Shown here in pieces: positions 1 through 9,350 of a stretch of 64,000 nucleotides of DNA. The notes under the pieces are model-generated. The model was not told where the DNA came from and searched no databases. It saw only the letters and a list, made by a program, of their open reading frames with translations. Both the position numbers and the translations under genes were made by a program. Source of the DNA: Limnohabitans sp. MMS-10A-178 (lineage in GTDB: Bacteria; Pseudomonadota; Gammaproteobacteria; Burkholderiales; Burkholderiaceae_C); NCBI RefSeq assembly GCF_003063375.1, contig NZ_NERY01000002.1:310001-374000 (forward strand), read 5' to 3'. The first letter of the stretch is position 1; every line of letters begins with the position of its first letter.

Positions 1-277
1 CGCCAGCGCGATGGTCAGAATTGTCAAATACCAATTCAACGCTGGCTCGGCTTGCCGCTTTTCGGGTGTTGGTGCCATTGAAGATCACGTCTTGCATGGA
101 CTCGCCCCGTAATTCCGAGGCTTTTGACTCGCCTAAAACCCAGCGACAGGCATCCATGATGTTGGATTTACCACAACCGTTAGGTCCGACGACACCGACC
201 AATTGCCCAGGCAACACAAAATTGGTGGGTTCTGCAAAGGATTTGAATCCAGATAATTTGATGGAATTGAGGCGCAC
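1..277 (-). CDS. smc: chromosome partition protein SMC, N-terminal part (cut by window edge)
   Basis: The leftward frame starting at GTG 277 reads like the canonical N-terminus of bacterial SMC: it opens [20 protein letters not shown] and carries the Walker A loop GPNGCGKSN at about residues 31-39, followed by the conserved stretch around [16 protein letters not shown] is the ATP-driven condensin that compacts and segregates the chromosome. Only about 92 residues lie in the window; the hinge, coiled coils and C-terminal head lie beyond the left edge. The GTG start is chosen because homologues begin with this exact motif. It is divergent from dapC, with 135 bases between them. Confidence 0.93.
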   Translation of the reverse strand, partial: MRLNSIKLSGFKSFAEPTNFVLPGQLVGVVGPNGCGKSNIMDACRWVLGESKASELRGESMQDVIFNGTNTRKAASRASVELVFDNSDHRAG

Positions 278-412
278 AGCAATCAGAAATAGGGTCGAGG
301 GGCACACCTTGTGCCCAAAGATGCCATGTTAACCGACCCGATGAGCCCATCAGGCCAGAAATCACTTGAAATTGAGAGCAAAATTGACATCACAATCCCG
401 GATAATTGGGGG

Positions 413-1624
413 ATGAACCCCCTACTGGCCACCCTCCAACCCTACCCTTTCGAGCGCCTGCGTCAATTGTTTGCTGGTGTAACACCTCCAACTGACCGCG
501 CCCACATCAGCCTAGGCATTGGCGAACCCAAACACGCCACCCCTGAATTCATCAAAAGAGCGCTAGAAAAGTCTCTCGATACAGCACTGTCTGGATATCC
601 AGCCACAGCGGGCGAATTGCGCATGAGGGAGGCCTGCGCTGAGTGGCTCAAGCGCCGTTATCGAATTGAAATTGCAGCCGCTACGCAAATTTTGCCGGTC
701 AATGGATCGAGGGAAGCCCTGTTTTCCCTCGCCCAAGCCGTCCTAGACCCAAGCCAAGCTGGCGCTCGCGTGGTCAGCCCCAATCCTTTTTATCAAATTT
801 ATGAAGGCGCCGCCCTTTTGGGAGGGGCTGAGCCTTACTACGTAGCCAATGCCCCAGAAAACGACTTTACGGCCGACTGGAAAGCCGTACCTGATGATAT
901 TTGGCAAAAAACACAGCTTGTGTTTGTCTGCTCACCGGGCAACCCCACCGGAAAAATCATGCCCCTGACAGAGTGGCAAACACTGTTTGAACTGAGCGAA
1001 AAATACGGCTTTGTGATTGCTTCCGACGAGTGCTACAGCGAAATTTATTTCAGAGATGAGCCGCCTCTCGGTGGGCTAGAAGCCGCTTCTCTTTTAGGTT
1101 ACAAAGATTTCAAACGCTTGATTGCATTTACCAGTTTGTCAAAGCGCAGCAACGTGCCTGGCTTGCGAAGCGGTTTTGTGGCCGGCGATGCCGCCATCAT
1201 CAAAGACTTTTTGCTGTACCGCACCTACCATGGTTGCGCCATGAGTGGCGTGGTTCAAGCTGCCAGCATTGCAGCTTGGAACGATGAAGCCCATGTCATT
1301 GAAAACCGCAATTTGTACCGCACTAAATTTGCACAAGTCACGCCCGTTCTGAGCGAAGTGATGGATGTCAAATTGCCAGATGCCAGCTTTTATTTGTGGG
1401 CGGGTGTTCCAGCCGCATGGCATAACAGCGATACCGATTTTGCGCGCGAACTGTATGCCAAGGAGCACGTCACTGTATTGCCAGGTAGCTTTATCGGACG
1501 AACCATGAACGGGGCCAATCCCGGACAAGGCCGCGTTCGAATGGCCTTGGTAGCCGAGACCTCCGAGTGCTTGGAAGCTGCACAGCGCATTGCTCGCTTC
1601 ATTCGTTCGGGAAGGTCATCATGA
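413..1624 (+). CDS. dapC: succinyldiaminopimelate transaminase, class I/II aminotransferase
   Basis: PLP-dependent enzyme of the succinylase branch of lysine/meso-diaminopimelate synthesis; it converts N-succinyl-2-amino-6-oxopimelate to N-succinyl-diaminopimelate with glutamate as donor. The 403-residue protein starts [19 protein letters not shown], which is typical of the family; an upstream in-frame extension to 311 looks unreal. The fold-type I markers are visible: NGSREALF (PLP phosphate cup), [16 protein letters not shown], and the Schiff-base lysine K244 in [10 protein letters not shown]. Its last bases overlap the dapE start (ATGA), so the two are translationally coupled in one pathway operon. 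Confidence 0.9.
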   Translation: MNPLLATLQPYPFERLRQLFAGVTPPTDRAHISLGIGEPKHATPEFIKRALEKSLDTALSGYPATAGELRMREACAEWLKRRYRIEIAAATQILPVNGSREALFSLAQAVLDPSQAGARVVSPNPFYQIYEGAALLGGAEPYYVANAPENDFTADWKAVPDDIWQKTQLVFVCSPGNPTGKIMPLTEWQTLFELSEKYGFVIASDECYSEIYFRDEPPLGGLEAASLLGYKDFKRLIAFTSLSKRSNVPGLRSGFVAGDAAIIKDFLLYRTYHGCAMSGVVQAASIAAWNDEAHVIENRNLYRTKFAQVTPVLSEVMDVKLPDASFYLWAGVPAAWHNSDTDFARELYAKEHVTVLPGSFIGRTMNGANPGQGRVRMALVAETSECLEAAQRIARFIRSGRSS

Positions 1625-2793
1625 GCGCCACACTCAGGCTGGCAGAGCAACTGATCTCAAGGCCCTCGGTCACTCCCGAGGATGGCGGCTGTACGGCATT
1701 GATCAATGCTCAGCTTGAACCTCTGGGGTTTCAGTGTGAAGTAATTGATTTAGGACCCGACAACTTTCGGGTTCGCAATCTTTGGGCCAAAAAATCGGGC
1801 ACTTCGGGTCAAACATTGGCTTTTGCAGGTCACGTTGACGTTGTGCCCACGGGCCCACTACAGCAATGGACCAGCGACCCCTTTACACCCACTCACCGCG
1901 ATGGCAAATTGTTTGGACGCGGCGCAAGTGACATGAAAACCTCGCTGGCTGCCATGGTGGTCGCCACCCAAGAGTTTTATCAAGAATGTCCCAACCCTGC
2001 TCTGGGCATTGCCTTTTTGCTCACCAGCGATGAGGAAGGTCCCGCGCTGGATGGCACCGTGCGCATTTGCAAAATTCTTCACGAACGCGGGGATATGCCC
2101 GACTACTGCATCGTTGGCGAACCCACTTCCGTCAAACAAACTGGCGACATGATCAAAAATGGCCGCCGAGGCTCGCTCAGTGGCAAGTTGCTTGTGAAAG
2201 GCATACAAGGTCATATCGCCTACCCACAATTGGCCGATAACCCGGTTCACCGTGCAGCTCCCGCGTTGGCCGAATTGGCCAGCATGGTGTGGGATGAAGG
2301 CAATGAATTTTTCCCTCCTACAAGTTGGCAAATTAGCAATGTCCATGCTGGAACGGGCGCTACCAACGTCATTCCAGGCGAAATGACTATTGACTTCAAC
2401 TTCCGTTTTTGCACCGAGTCGACAGAAGCCACTTTGAAAAAGAGGCTCACAGATGTTTTGCTCAAGCACCATTTGAAATTTGAAATCGATTGGACACTGG
2501 GTGGACTGCCCTTTCTCACAACACCAGGCACCTTGGTGAAAGCGGTGCAAGATGCCATCCATACTGTGACGGGTCTTCAAACAGAACTGTCTACCACGGG
2601 AGGTACCAGCGATGGCCGGTTCATTGCCCAAACTTGTCCTCAAGTGATCGAATTGGGCCCGCCCAATGCCACCATTCACAAAATTGATGAGCATGTCGCT
2701 CTGGCCGATATCGAGCCATTGAAGAACATCTACAAATCAGTCTTGCTGAATTTGAACCAAGCCTGCGCACTGGACAAGGGTCACGCGCCTTAA
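1621..2793 (+). CDS. dapE: succinyl-diaminopimelate desuccinylase
   Basis: M20-family zinc enzyme that removes succinate from N-succinyl-LL-diaminopimelate, the step after DapC. The protein is 390 residues, close to the usual 375-390. Metal and catalytic motifs are in order: [10 protein letters not shown] with H71 and D73, GRGASDMKT, the general-base/ligand pair at E138-E139 in [11 protein letters not shown], and the C-terminal TGGTSDGRF and [14 protein letters not shown]. The start ATG at 1621 overlaps the dapC stop codon (ATGA); a longer reading from 1567 lies wholly inside dapC and is rejected. Confidence 0.95.
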   Translation: MSATLRLAEQLISRPSVTPEDGGCTALINAQLEPLGFQCEVIDLGPDNFRVRNLWAKKSGTSGQTLAFAGHVDVVPTGPLQQWTSDPFTPTHRDGKLFGRGASDMKTSLAAMVVATQEFYQECPNPALGIAFLLTSDEEGPALDGTVRICKILHERGDMPDYCIVGEPTSVKQTGDMIKNGRRGSLSGKLLVKGIQGHIAYPQLADNPVHRAAPALAELASMVWDEGNEFFPPTSWQISNVHAGTGATNVIPGEMTIDFNFRFCTESTEATLKKRLTDVLLKHHLKFEIDWTLGGLPFLTTPGTLVKAVQDAIHTVTGLQTELSTTGGTSDGRFIAQTCPQVIELGPPNATIHKIDEHVALADIEPLKNIYKSVLLNLNQACALDKGHAP

Positions 2794-2805
2794 GGCTTCT
2801 TCGCA

Positions 2806-3732
2806 ATGGATTTGAAACAACTCATACAAACCAGCGCTGACCAACTGGAACAAGCGCAAATTGCCTTCGGCCAAGGCACATTGACTGCCATAGACGAAGC
2901 TACATGGCTTGTTTTGTGGCAACTTCAACTGCCATTAGACCTTGACCTCACCGAAGATCTTCAGCAGCTCCAAGCACAGGTTTTGGCCTGGCAGCCTAAG
3001 CTAGATGTTGTCAACCTTTCATTGGCAAACGTTCAAGCATGCCAAGCGCTCATTGCAAAGCGCATTCAAACTCGCAAACCTGCAGCCTACCTCACCCAAG
3101 AAGCCTGGCTCCAAGGGATTTCATTTTATGTCGATGAACGAAGCATTGTGCCGCGCAGTTTCATCGCCGAGCTCATTGCCGATGGTGCATTTGATGGCTG
3201 GCTTTCTGAAAGTTCGCATTCATTTTTAGACCTCTGCACTGGCAATGGCAGCCTGGCTATTTTGTGCGCCATGGCCTACCCAGACATTCAGGTCACGGCA
3301 GCAGACATCTCAAAAGATGCATTGGATGTTGCCAAAATCAATGTCGAAAAACATCAACTTACCGATCGCATTCAGCTGGTTGAAAGTGATGGCCTGAAAA
3401 ACCTAAGCCAGAAGTTTGATTGCATCATTTGCAATCCGCCCTATGTGTGTGAGGCCAGCATGCAAAAGCTGCCAGAAGAATTTCTGGCAGAGCCTTCCCT
3501 GGCTTTGGCGGGTGGATCAGATGGCATGGATTTCATTCAAGAAATGCTCATTGATCTGCCAGTTCACATGAACGATCAAGCTATCTTGGTTCTGGAAATT
3601 GGCAACGAACGAGAACACTTTGAAGCCGCTTTTCCCCGACTTGAAGCGGTCTGGTTAGACACCAGTGCTGGCGAAGATCAAGTCTTATTGCTTACCAAAG
3701 AAGCACTTCTTAAGTTTAAAACCCTTTCATGA
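2806..3732 (+). CDS. prmB: ribosomal protein L3 N5-glutamine methyltransferase
   Basis: SAM-dependent methyltransferase of the HemK/PrmB family, which methylates a glutamine of ribosomal protein uL3. The 308-residue protein has an N-terminal helical domain, the SAM-binding motif I LDLCTGNGSLAIL, and the family catalytic motif NPPY at residues 210-213 with the usual CNPPYV context. PrmB rather than PrmC is suggested by the N-terminal region and the IVPRSFIAELI motif (PrmC usually has a different sequence there). It sits 12 bases after dapE and overlaps the ABC-F gene by 4 bases, so it is probably part of the same transcript. Confidence 0.9.
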   Translation: MDLKQLIQTSADQLEQAQIAFGQGTLTAIDEATWLVLWQLQLPLDLDLTEDLQQLQAQVLAWQPKLDVVNLSLANVQACQALIAKRIQTRKPAAYLTQEAWLQGISFYVDERSIVPRSFIAELIADGAFDGWLSESSHSFLDLCTGNGSLAILCAMAYPDIQVTAADISKDALDVAKINVEKHQLTDRIQLVESDGLKNLSQKFDCIICNPPYVCEASMQKLPEEFLAEPSLALAGGSDGMDFIQEMLIDLPVHMNDQAILVLEIGNEREHFEAAFPRLEAVWLDTSAGEDQVLLLTKEALLKFKTLS

Positions 3733-5759
3733 TTCAACTCAAAAATGTCACCTTGCGCCGAAGCGCCAAAGTGTTGCTCGATGCTGCTTCCGTCACTTTG
3801 AATCCTGGTGAAAAAGTAGGCTTGGTGGGCCGCAATGGCGCTGGCAAATCGACCCTCTTCGCTCTATTCAATGGCACGCTGCATGAAGACAGCGGCGACT
3901 TCTCCATGCCAAAGCAATGGCGCTTAGCCCAAGTGTCACAAAACATGCCGGAGACAGAAGAAAGTGCCACAGACTTTGTGCTCGGTGGTGATACTCGATT
4001 GGCAGAATTGAGGGCCATACTTCACGCTGCCGAGCTGGCAGAAGATGGCATGGCAATGGCTCATGCACACGTCGACTTGGCCGATGCTGGCGAGCACGAC
4101 GCGGTACCTCGTGCTCAATCTCTCATTTTAGGTCTTGGGTTCAAAACAGCCGAGTTAGATCAGCCAGTCAACAGCTTCTCAGGTGGCTGGCGCATGCGTC
4201 TGCAGTTGGCTCGCGCTCTCATGTGCCCATCCGATTTGTTAATTCTGGATGAACCCACCAACCACTTGGACTTAGACGCTTTGGTTTGGCTTGAAGCTTG
4301 GCTAAAGCGCTATGTAGGCACCATGATTGTGATCAGTCACGATCGAGAATTTCTGGACGCAGTCACAGATGTCACTTTGCACATTGAGCACGCCAAGCTC
4401 AATCGATATGGTGGCAACTACAGTTCGTTTGAAACCCTAAGAGCACAACAACTTGAATTGCAACAGGCCTCTTTCTCTAAGCAACAAGACAAGATTGCTC
4501 ATTTGCAAAAATTCATCGACCGCTTCAAAGCCAAAGCCAGTAAAGCCAAACAAGCTCAGAGCCGTGTGAAAGCGCTAGAGCGCATGGAAAAAATTGCACC
4601 CGTGCTTGCCGATGCAGACTTCACCTTCGAATTCAAAGAGCCCGTCAATTTACCCAACCCGATGCTGGCCATCAGCGAAGCCAATCTGGGCTATAAAGTA
4701 GATGGCGAAGAAAAAATCATTGTGCGGCAAGTTAACAAGTCGGTATTGGCTGGCCAGCGCATTGGTATTTTGGGTGCCAATGGACAAGGTAAATCGACCT
4801 TGGTCAAAACCATTGCAAGAAGTATCAAAGCATTGTCGGGTGAACTCACAGAAGGCAAAGGCTTGAACATTGGTTACTTTGCACAGCAAGAACTTGACGT
4901 TCTTCATCCGGCAGACAACCCGCTAGAGCACATGATTCGATTGGTCAAAGAACTCGGGCCCACGCCAGGCCAGTCTGGCCGCGAACAAGATTTCCGAAAT
5001 TTTTTAGGCACCTTCAACTTCACCGGCGACATGGTCAAGCAAAGTGTCGGCTCCATGAGCGGTGGCGAAAAAGCCAGGCTGGTCTTGGCCATGATTGTTT
5101 GGCAACGGCCCAACTTGTTGTTGCTTGACGAACCTACCAACCACTTGGATTTAGCCACGCGTGAAGCTCTCTCAATGGCGCTCAATGAGTTCGAAGGCAC
5201 CGTCATGCTGGTGAGCCACGATCGAGCGCTTTTGCGCGCAGTATGCGACGAATTTTGGCTGGTGGGACGGGGTGAGATTAAACCCTTCGATGGCGACCTG
5301 GATGATTACCAACGCTACTTGCTTGAAGAATCAAAACGACTTCGGGAAGAGGCCAAGGCCAGCGACTCACAAAAAGATTCACAGATTCAGACAATTTTTC
5401 CAAGCAGCCCTGCAATCGAAGTGCTTGCAAAACCTTTGGCACCCGTCAATAACACCAGCAAGCAAGTCAATCGAACACCCGAACAAAAAAAAGAAGATGC
5501 TTTGCAACGCCAACAAAAGTCGGCATTGAAAAAACCTTTGAAAAAATCGATAGAGCAAGCTGATCAAAAAATGGCTCAACTAGAAGCACAAAAGCTGAGC
5601 CTTGAGAACAAACTAGCCTCGCCTCTGTCGCCAACCGAAATTGCAGAAACAGGAAAACAACTCAAATCAGTGAATGTGGCATTGGAAGAATTGGAAGCTC
5701 AATGGCTGTCCTGGTCGGAGGCACTTGAAAAGCTAGACCTAGAGACAGGATCGGCTTGA
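3729..5759 (+). CDS. ABC-F family ATPase (YheS-like)
   Basis: Soluble protein of 676 residues with two fused ABC ATPase domains and no membrane segments, as in ABC-F translation factors. The first Walker A is GRNGAGKST (residues 34-42), the first signature SGGWRMRLQLAR is followed by LILDEPTNHLD. The second Walker A is GANGQGKST (from residue 349), and the second signature SGGEKARLVLA is followed by LLLDEPTNHLD. The long charged linker with FKAKASKAKQAQSR between domains is the ribosome-binding P-site tRNA interaction motif. The C-terminal ~120 residues are Gln/Lys-rich predicted coiled coil, as in YheS or Uup. The exact subfamily is my judgement. The start overlaps the prmB stop (ATGA). Confidence 0.88.
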   Translation: MIQLKNVTLRRSAKVLLDAASVTLNPGEKVGLVGRNGAGKSTLFALFNGTLHEDSGDFSMPKQWRLAQVSQNMPETEESATDFVLGGDTRLAELRAILHAAELAEDGMAMAHAHVDLADAGEHDAVPRAQSLILGLGFKTAELDQPVNSFSGGWRMRLQLARALMCPSDLLILDEPTNHLDLDALVWLEAWLKRYVGTMIVISHDREFLDAVTDVTLHIEHAKLNRYGGNYSSFETLRAQQLELQQASFSKQQDKIAHLQKFIDRFKAKASKAKQAQSRVKALERMEKIAPVLADADFTFEFKEPVNLPNPMLAISEANLGYKVDGEEKIIVRQVNKSVLAGQRIGILGANGQGKSTLVKTIARSIKALSGELTEGKGLNIGYFAQQELDVLHPADNPLEHMIRLVKELGPTPGQSGREQDFRNFLGTFNFTGDMVKQSVGSMSGGEKARLVLAMIVWQRPNLLLLDEPTNHLDLATREALSMALNEFEGTVMLVSHDRALLRAVCDEFWLVGRGEIKPFDGDLDDYQRYLLEESKRLREEAKASDSQKDSQIQTIFPSSPAIEVLAKPLAPVNNTSKQVNRTPEQKKEDALQRQQKSALKKPLKKSIEQADQKMAQLEAQKLSLENKLASPLSPTEIAETGKQLKSVNVALEELEAQWLSWSEALEKLDLETGSA

Positions 5760-5803
5760 ACTGTCTGCTTGCTGAGTTTGATGCTGAGTTTAATTAGCCC
5801 AAG

Positions 5804-5839
5804 AAAAAACCCTACATCGGCTGGCGATGCAGGGTTTTG
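5804..5839. terminator. bidirectional intrinsic terminator
   Basis: The hairpin arms AAAACCCTACATCG (5806-5819) and CGATGCAGGGTTTT (5825-5838) pair with one A/C mismatch around a five-base loop. Flanking A- and T-runs give a U-tract in both directions. It lies between the rightward ABC-F gene and the leftward tRNA-Lys and can serve both. Confidence 0.85.
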
Positions 5840-5855
5840 AAAGGGTTTGAGTATT

Positions 5856-5931
5856 TGGTGGGTCGGGCGAGATTCGAACTCGCGACCAACGGATTAAAAG
5901 TCCGCTGCTCTACCGACTGAGCTACCGACCC
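5856..5931 (-). tRNA. tRNA-Lys (anticodon UUU)
   Basis: The reverse strand folds as a 76-base tRNA. It has acceptor arms GGGTCGG/CCGACCC, D-arm with AGCTCAGTCGGTAGAGC, anticodon loop ACTTTTAA (anticodon TTT), T-arm with GTTCGAATC, and an encoded 3' CCA after discriminator A. It lies just downstream of the tcdA-yeeE-tol genes on the same strand. TcdA acts on the t6A37 of ANN-decoding tRNAs, which include tRNA-Lys(UUU). Confidence 0.97.
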
Positions 5932-5957
5932 ATCTACTCAAGCCTTAAATTATAGCG

Positions 5958-6818
5958 TCATTTTTTTGGCTTTGCCAAGCCAGTTGCAAGAAAATTTACC
6001 ACCATTGAGGCAGCTACCAAGCCAAAAGTAGCGGTCACGGTCACGACCGAACCGTACCCATGGCAATTGAGTGAGCCGTCGCCTTGCACATCCCCAAGTA
6101 CATCACCTTCTATCATGCAGGAAGCATCGGGAGGCGCCACATTCTCACGACTGAACACACAATGCACACCCATCTTTTTGCCATCTTTGGGGGCGCCCTT
6201 TTCTTTTCTGAGCCTGTAGCGCAGCTGCGCTAACAAGGGATCATGGGTCACTTGCGAAAGGTCAGCTTGCTCCACACGGTGTGCTTCTCTTTTGCCGCCG
6301 GCTGCGCCCAAGCTCACAAAAAAAACATTCTGACGAATGGCCCAGTCTGCCATGGCAACTTTGGCTCTCACTTGATCACAAGCATCAATCACTGCGCTGA
6401 CTTTCGCAAAATGCGGCGGAACGCAGTTGGCGTCAGTCACAAGTTGCAACCAATTTTCAGGCGTGACAAAGTTGTCCACCAAATGCACATGACAATCAGG
6501 ATTGATCTGAGCGATTCGGTCCTTCATGGCGAGCACCTTGGCTTGACCCAGCGTGCTCTCTAAGGCATGAATTTGACGGTTGATATTGGATTCAGCAATG
6601 TGATCCAAGTCGATCAAAGTGATTTCACCAACGCCGCATCTGGCCAAAGCTTCTGCAGTCCACGAGCCAACCCCTCCAATGCCTGCAATCACGACATGCG
6701 CACTGGCAATTTGAGTTGCCCCTTTGACACCATACAGTCTGGCCATCCCACCAAACCGTCGACTCGATAAGGATGCTTGATTCACAAATTTCGATCGAGA
6801 AATTGGCGGCTTAATCAA
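5958..6818 (-). CDS. tcdA: tRNA threonylcarbamoyladenosine dehydratase (CsdL/YgdL)
   Basis: E1-like enzyme that uses ATP to cyclise t6A37 of tRNAs into ct6A. The nucleotide-binding motif GIGGVGSWTAEALARCGVG and the ITLIDLDHIAESNINRQ acidic-loop motif near the N-terminus are characteristic, as is the RRFGGMARLYG lead-in. As drawn the start is a TTG overlapping the yeeE stop codon; a GTG eleven codons later (6785) is equally possible and gives a length closer to E. coli TcdA. The C-terminus has a hydrophobic segment after GYGSVVTVTATFGL, as in E. coli. It is translationally coupled to the upstream sulfur transporter gene. Confidence 0.92.
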   Translation of the reverse strand: MIKPPISRSKFVNQASLSSRRFGGMARLYGVKGATQIASAHVVIAGIGGVGSWTAEALARCGVGEITLIDLDHIAESNINRQIHALESTLGQAKVLAMKDRIAQINPDCHVHLVDNFVTPENWLQLVTDANCVPPHFAKVSAVIDACDQVRAKVAMADWAIRQNVFFVSLGAAGGKREAHRVEQADLSQVTHDPLLAQLRYRLRKEKGAPKDGKKMGVHCVFSRENVAPPDASCMIEGDVLGDVQGDGSLNCHGYGSVVTVTATFGLVAASMVVNFLATGLAKPKK

Positions 6819-7918
6819 GCTTGCCGCATGTCGTATTGCAAAGCAGCGTAGGCGCCCGCAATAATGGCCAAAGTGGCTATGAAGCTGGCAATGCTGAGCG
6901 TCGAAAACCCACTCAAGCCTTGACCAATCGAACAGCCCATGGCCAGCACTGCGCCCAGGCCCATGAGGCTTGCACCCACCAAATGTCTGCGCATGTCTGC
7001 CACATTGGTAAACCCTTCAAGCCTCAGTGTGCCTTGTTGCCAAGCACTGAGCCAAGCACCTGCGCAAACACCCATGACACTGACAAGTCCAATGGTCCAT
7101 CGCTTGGTGCCATCACTGAAGTAAGCCAAGGCATCAATGGCTTGCGCAACTGGGCTGGTGAAACTGAGTGCTTCCATTTTTCGGCTAGATGTAGCCAGAA
7201 AAAACTCTTCTAATGTTTCAGGGTGCTCCATGCCGTGACCCAGCACGCCAGAGATGAACCAAACGGCACAAATCACAAGTCCGACCCCAATACCCGTTGA
7301 CAGGTGATGGAGAGTTAAGAAGCTTTTGTCTTTCACAACCCAGAAAAGCAAAATGAAAGACACCAAACACGCAGCCCACAAACTACCCGTTTGCAAGCTC
7401 ATGTTGAAGTAACGGCTGAACCACTCTCCCAAGAAAAGGCCTTGGGGTAATTGAATTTTGAAGACATCAATGTATTGAACTCTCGCAACGGCCAATACAC
7501 CTTTCATGGCCGAAAGCGCTACAAGGCCCATGACAAGCAAAACAAACAAGGATTTCAAATTGCCTGCGCCCAGCCTCACCAGAGACTTGGAGCCACAGCC
7601 TGAAGCCCACACCATGCCCCAGCCAAATAGCAAGCCCCCGAGCAAAGTAGAGAGCCATAACAAATCTTTGGTGGCGTACATCGATTGGAGCGGATTGATC
7701 AGGCCCGCATAGGTCATGCAAGCAAAACCCAAGACAGCAACTGCCAAAGCCAGGGCCCATTGACGCAAGCGGTCAAAATTTTCCATCACCACCATGTCAC
7801 TGACGGCACCCATGGTGCAGAAGTGTGAGCGATGCAACAGAACACCCAGAAAAAGTGATACCAAAGCAGTCGCGGCCAGAACCGTCCACTGCAACTGTGC
7901 CAGTTGAAGCTCGTTCAT
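6815..7918 (-). CDS. YeeE/YedE family membrane protein, putative thiosulfate/sulfur transporter
   Basis: Polytopic inner-membrane protein of 367 residues with about nine hydrophobic segments. It shows the two family signature halves containing conserved cysteines: ASGCGSKSLVRLGAGN near residue 110 and GAVLAMGCSIGQGLSG near residue 340, plus HFCTMGAVSDM near residue 35. Characterised members (TsuA/YeeE) pass thiosulfate through conserved cysteines; the substrate here is inferred. It lies 6 bases after ybgF and overlaps tcdA, so it may be co-transcribed with the tol-pal tail. Confidence 0.88.
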   Translation of the reverse strand: MNELQLAQLQWTVLAATALVSLFLGVLLHRSHFCTMGAVSDMVVMENFDRLRQWALALAVAVLGFACMTYAGLINPLQSMYATKDLLWLSTLLGGLLFGWGMVWASGCGSKSLVRLGAGNLKSLFVLLVMGLVALSAMKGVLAVARVQYIDVFKIQLPQGLFLGEWFSRYFNMSLQTGSLWAACLVSFILLFWVVKDKSFLTLHHLSTGIGVGLVICAVWFISGVLGHGMEHPETLEEFFLATSSRKMEALSFTSPVAQAIDALAYFSDGTKRWTIGLVSVMGVCAGAWLSAWQQGTLRLEGFTNVADMRRHLVGASLMGLGAVLAMGCSIGQGLSGFSTLSIASFIATLAIIAGAYAALQYDMRQA

Positions 7919-7924
7919 ATCGGT

Positions 7925-8755
7925 TTACTTGAAACGAGTCAGGCGCTGTTTGGCAGTTTGAGCGGCTTCACTGGCTGGATGAAGCTTCACCAGGTCTTCC
8001 ATGGCTTTTTTGGCCGCCTTCAAATCTTTCAGTTCTACCCAGTTGTTGGAGATAGCCAGCATGGCTTCTGGCGCGCGCGCGTGCTGAGGCGCTATGCTGA
8101 GAAGCTTGCGGAAATTGGCAATGGACTCTTTGTAGTCTTTGGTGGCGTATTGCGCATTGCCCAACCAAAACAATGCAGATGGTGCAAAGCCACTTGAAGG
8201 GTACTTAAGCAAGAAAGCCGACAAGCTATTTTGAGCGGCAGCAAAGTCGCCTGTTCGGAAAACAGTCAATGCCCCATCAAATTGATTTTTCTCTGCAGGA
8301 TCTGCCTGAAACTCTAGACCATCTAGAGTAACTTTGATGGGTTCAAACTTGCTCAGTCGAGAATCTACAGTTTGCAAGACGTCTTTCTGCTTGACTTGGA
8401 CTTCCGACAGATCTTTTAAAAACTGCTCAAATGAACCGCGCATCACTGCTTGATCGCTTTTCAAACTGTCAATTTGATTTTGAAGTTCAAGCAAAGAGCG
8501 CCTTAGGATGGCATTGTCATCAGATTGCGATTTGACTGACTGCTGAGTCGTCTCCAGCCTCTGCTGAGTAGCGTCGAGCTTCTGCTGAGTAGCATCCAGC
8601 TTTTTCTGGGTAGCCTCTAACCTTTGCCTCAAATCTAAAATTGCTCTGCGCGCCTCATCATCTCCAAACAAGGCAGCGTTGGTTACAAAGCTCAAACTTG
8701 ACAGTGCAAGGACCAACGTCAATTTGAATATGGACTGACTGGCGAATGAGCTCAT
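7925..8755 (-). CDS. ybgF: cell division coordinator CpoB / Tol-Pal accessory protein YbgF
   Basis: Periplasmic protein of 276 residues. A signal peptide ends near NAALFGDDEARRA, followed by a coiled coil (roughly residues 35-110) containing four near-identical seven-residue units of the type KLDATQQ, and then C-terminal TPR-like repeats ending in TAKQRLTRFK. CpoB coordinates the Tol complex with peptidoglycan synthesis by PBP1B during constriction. It lies directly downstream of pal and tolB on the same strand, the canonical order. Confidence 0.92.
   Translation of the reverse strand: MSSFASQSIFKLTLVLALSSLSFVTNAALFGDDEARRAILDLRQRLEATQKKLDATQQKLDATQQRLETTQQSVKSQSDDNAILRRSLLELQNQIDSLKSDQAVMRGSFEQFLKDLSEVQVKQKDVLQTVDSRLSKFEPIKVTLDGLEFQADPAEKNQFDGALTVFRTGDFAAAQNSLSAFLLKYPSSGFAPSALFWLGNAQYATKDYKESIANFRKLLSIAPQHARAPEAMLAISNNWVELKDLKAAKKAMEDLVKLHPASEAAQTAKQRLTRFK
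8540..8623 (-). repeat. four 21-bp tandem repeats inside ybgF
   Basis: Residues 45-72 of YbgF are four heptads (RLEATQK, KLDATQQ, KLDATQQ, RLETTQQ) encoded by four 21-base units that are similar at the DNA level. The repeat lengthens the trimerising coiled coil and could change copy number by slippage without breaking the frame. Confidence 0.85.
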
Positions 8756-8780
8756 GGTGCAAACCGATTAGTAATTAAGA

Positions 8781-9329
8781 TTAGTATTTAATTTCAACAC
8801 GTCTGTTTTTTGCAAAAGAAGCTTCGTCAGCGCCCTGAGCTGCAGGTTTTTCTTTGCCAAAGCTCACAGCCTCAAGCTGAGAGTCACTGACGCCCAACAA
8901 CGTTAAAGCACGTCGGACGGTCTCAGCACGTTTTTGGCCCAGAGCCAAGTTGTACTCGCGACCTCCGCGTTCATCGGTATGGCCTTCGAGTTGAACTTTG
9001 AATTGCTTATTGGCCTGTAGATGAGCGGCATTGCGCTCCAGGACAGCACGAGCTTCAGGCAACAAAGTGAAGCTGTCGTAATCAAAGTAAACCACATTGA
9101 CGCCAGCAGGTGCTACACCTTGTGATCCAGCCTTTCCACCCACAACCGTTGCCACACTGCTTTGGGCTGCGGTAGGGACAGGTGAAGGAGCTGCATTGGT
9201 ATCTGCAGCAGGAGAAGAGGCAGCAGAAGCATTTTTGTCCTCGACTGGAATATCGTTTAGCTTCACACCAGAAGAACAGGCGGTGAGAAAGGCAGCTGTC
9301 GCCAGAATCCAAAGACTACGTTTGATCAT
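8781..9329 (-). CDS. pal: peptidoglycan-associated lipoprotein Pal
   Basis: Outer-membrane lipoprotein of 182 residues. The lipobox LTAC at residues 15-18 follows a short signal peptide, then comes an Ala/Ser/Pro-rich linker and a C-terminal OmpA-like domain with VYFDYDSFTL, the peptidoglycan-binding LEGHTDERGGREYNLALGQ motif and NRRVEI near the end. It anchors the outer membrane to peptidoglycan and is the partner of TolB. It lies between tolB and ybgF with short gaps. Confidence 0.97.
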   Translation of the reverse strand: MIKRSLWILATAAFLTACSSGVKLNDIPVEDKNASAASSPAADTNAAPSPVPTAAQSSVATVVGGKAGSQGVAPAGVNVVYFDYDSFTLLPEARAVLERNAAHLQANKQFKVQLEGHTDERGGREYNLALGQKRAETVRRALTLLGVSDSQLEAVSFGKEKPAAQGADEASFAKNRRVEIKY

Positions 9330-9350
9330 GAAAACTCCAAATTCAATAAA

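Noticed and set aside
1858..2694. Long open frame on the minus strand inside dapE (278 codons)
   Set aside because: The opposite strand carries all DapE motifs in order; the antisense translation has no recognisable domain and unusual composition.
5856..5931. tRNA-Lys as an integration site for a mobile element
   Set aside because: No integrase, no repeated tRNA 3' end and no phage-like genes nearby; flanking genes are housekeeping.
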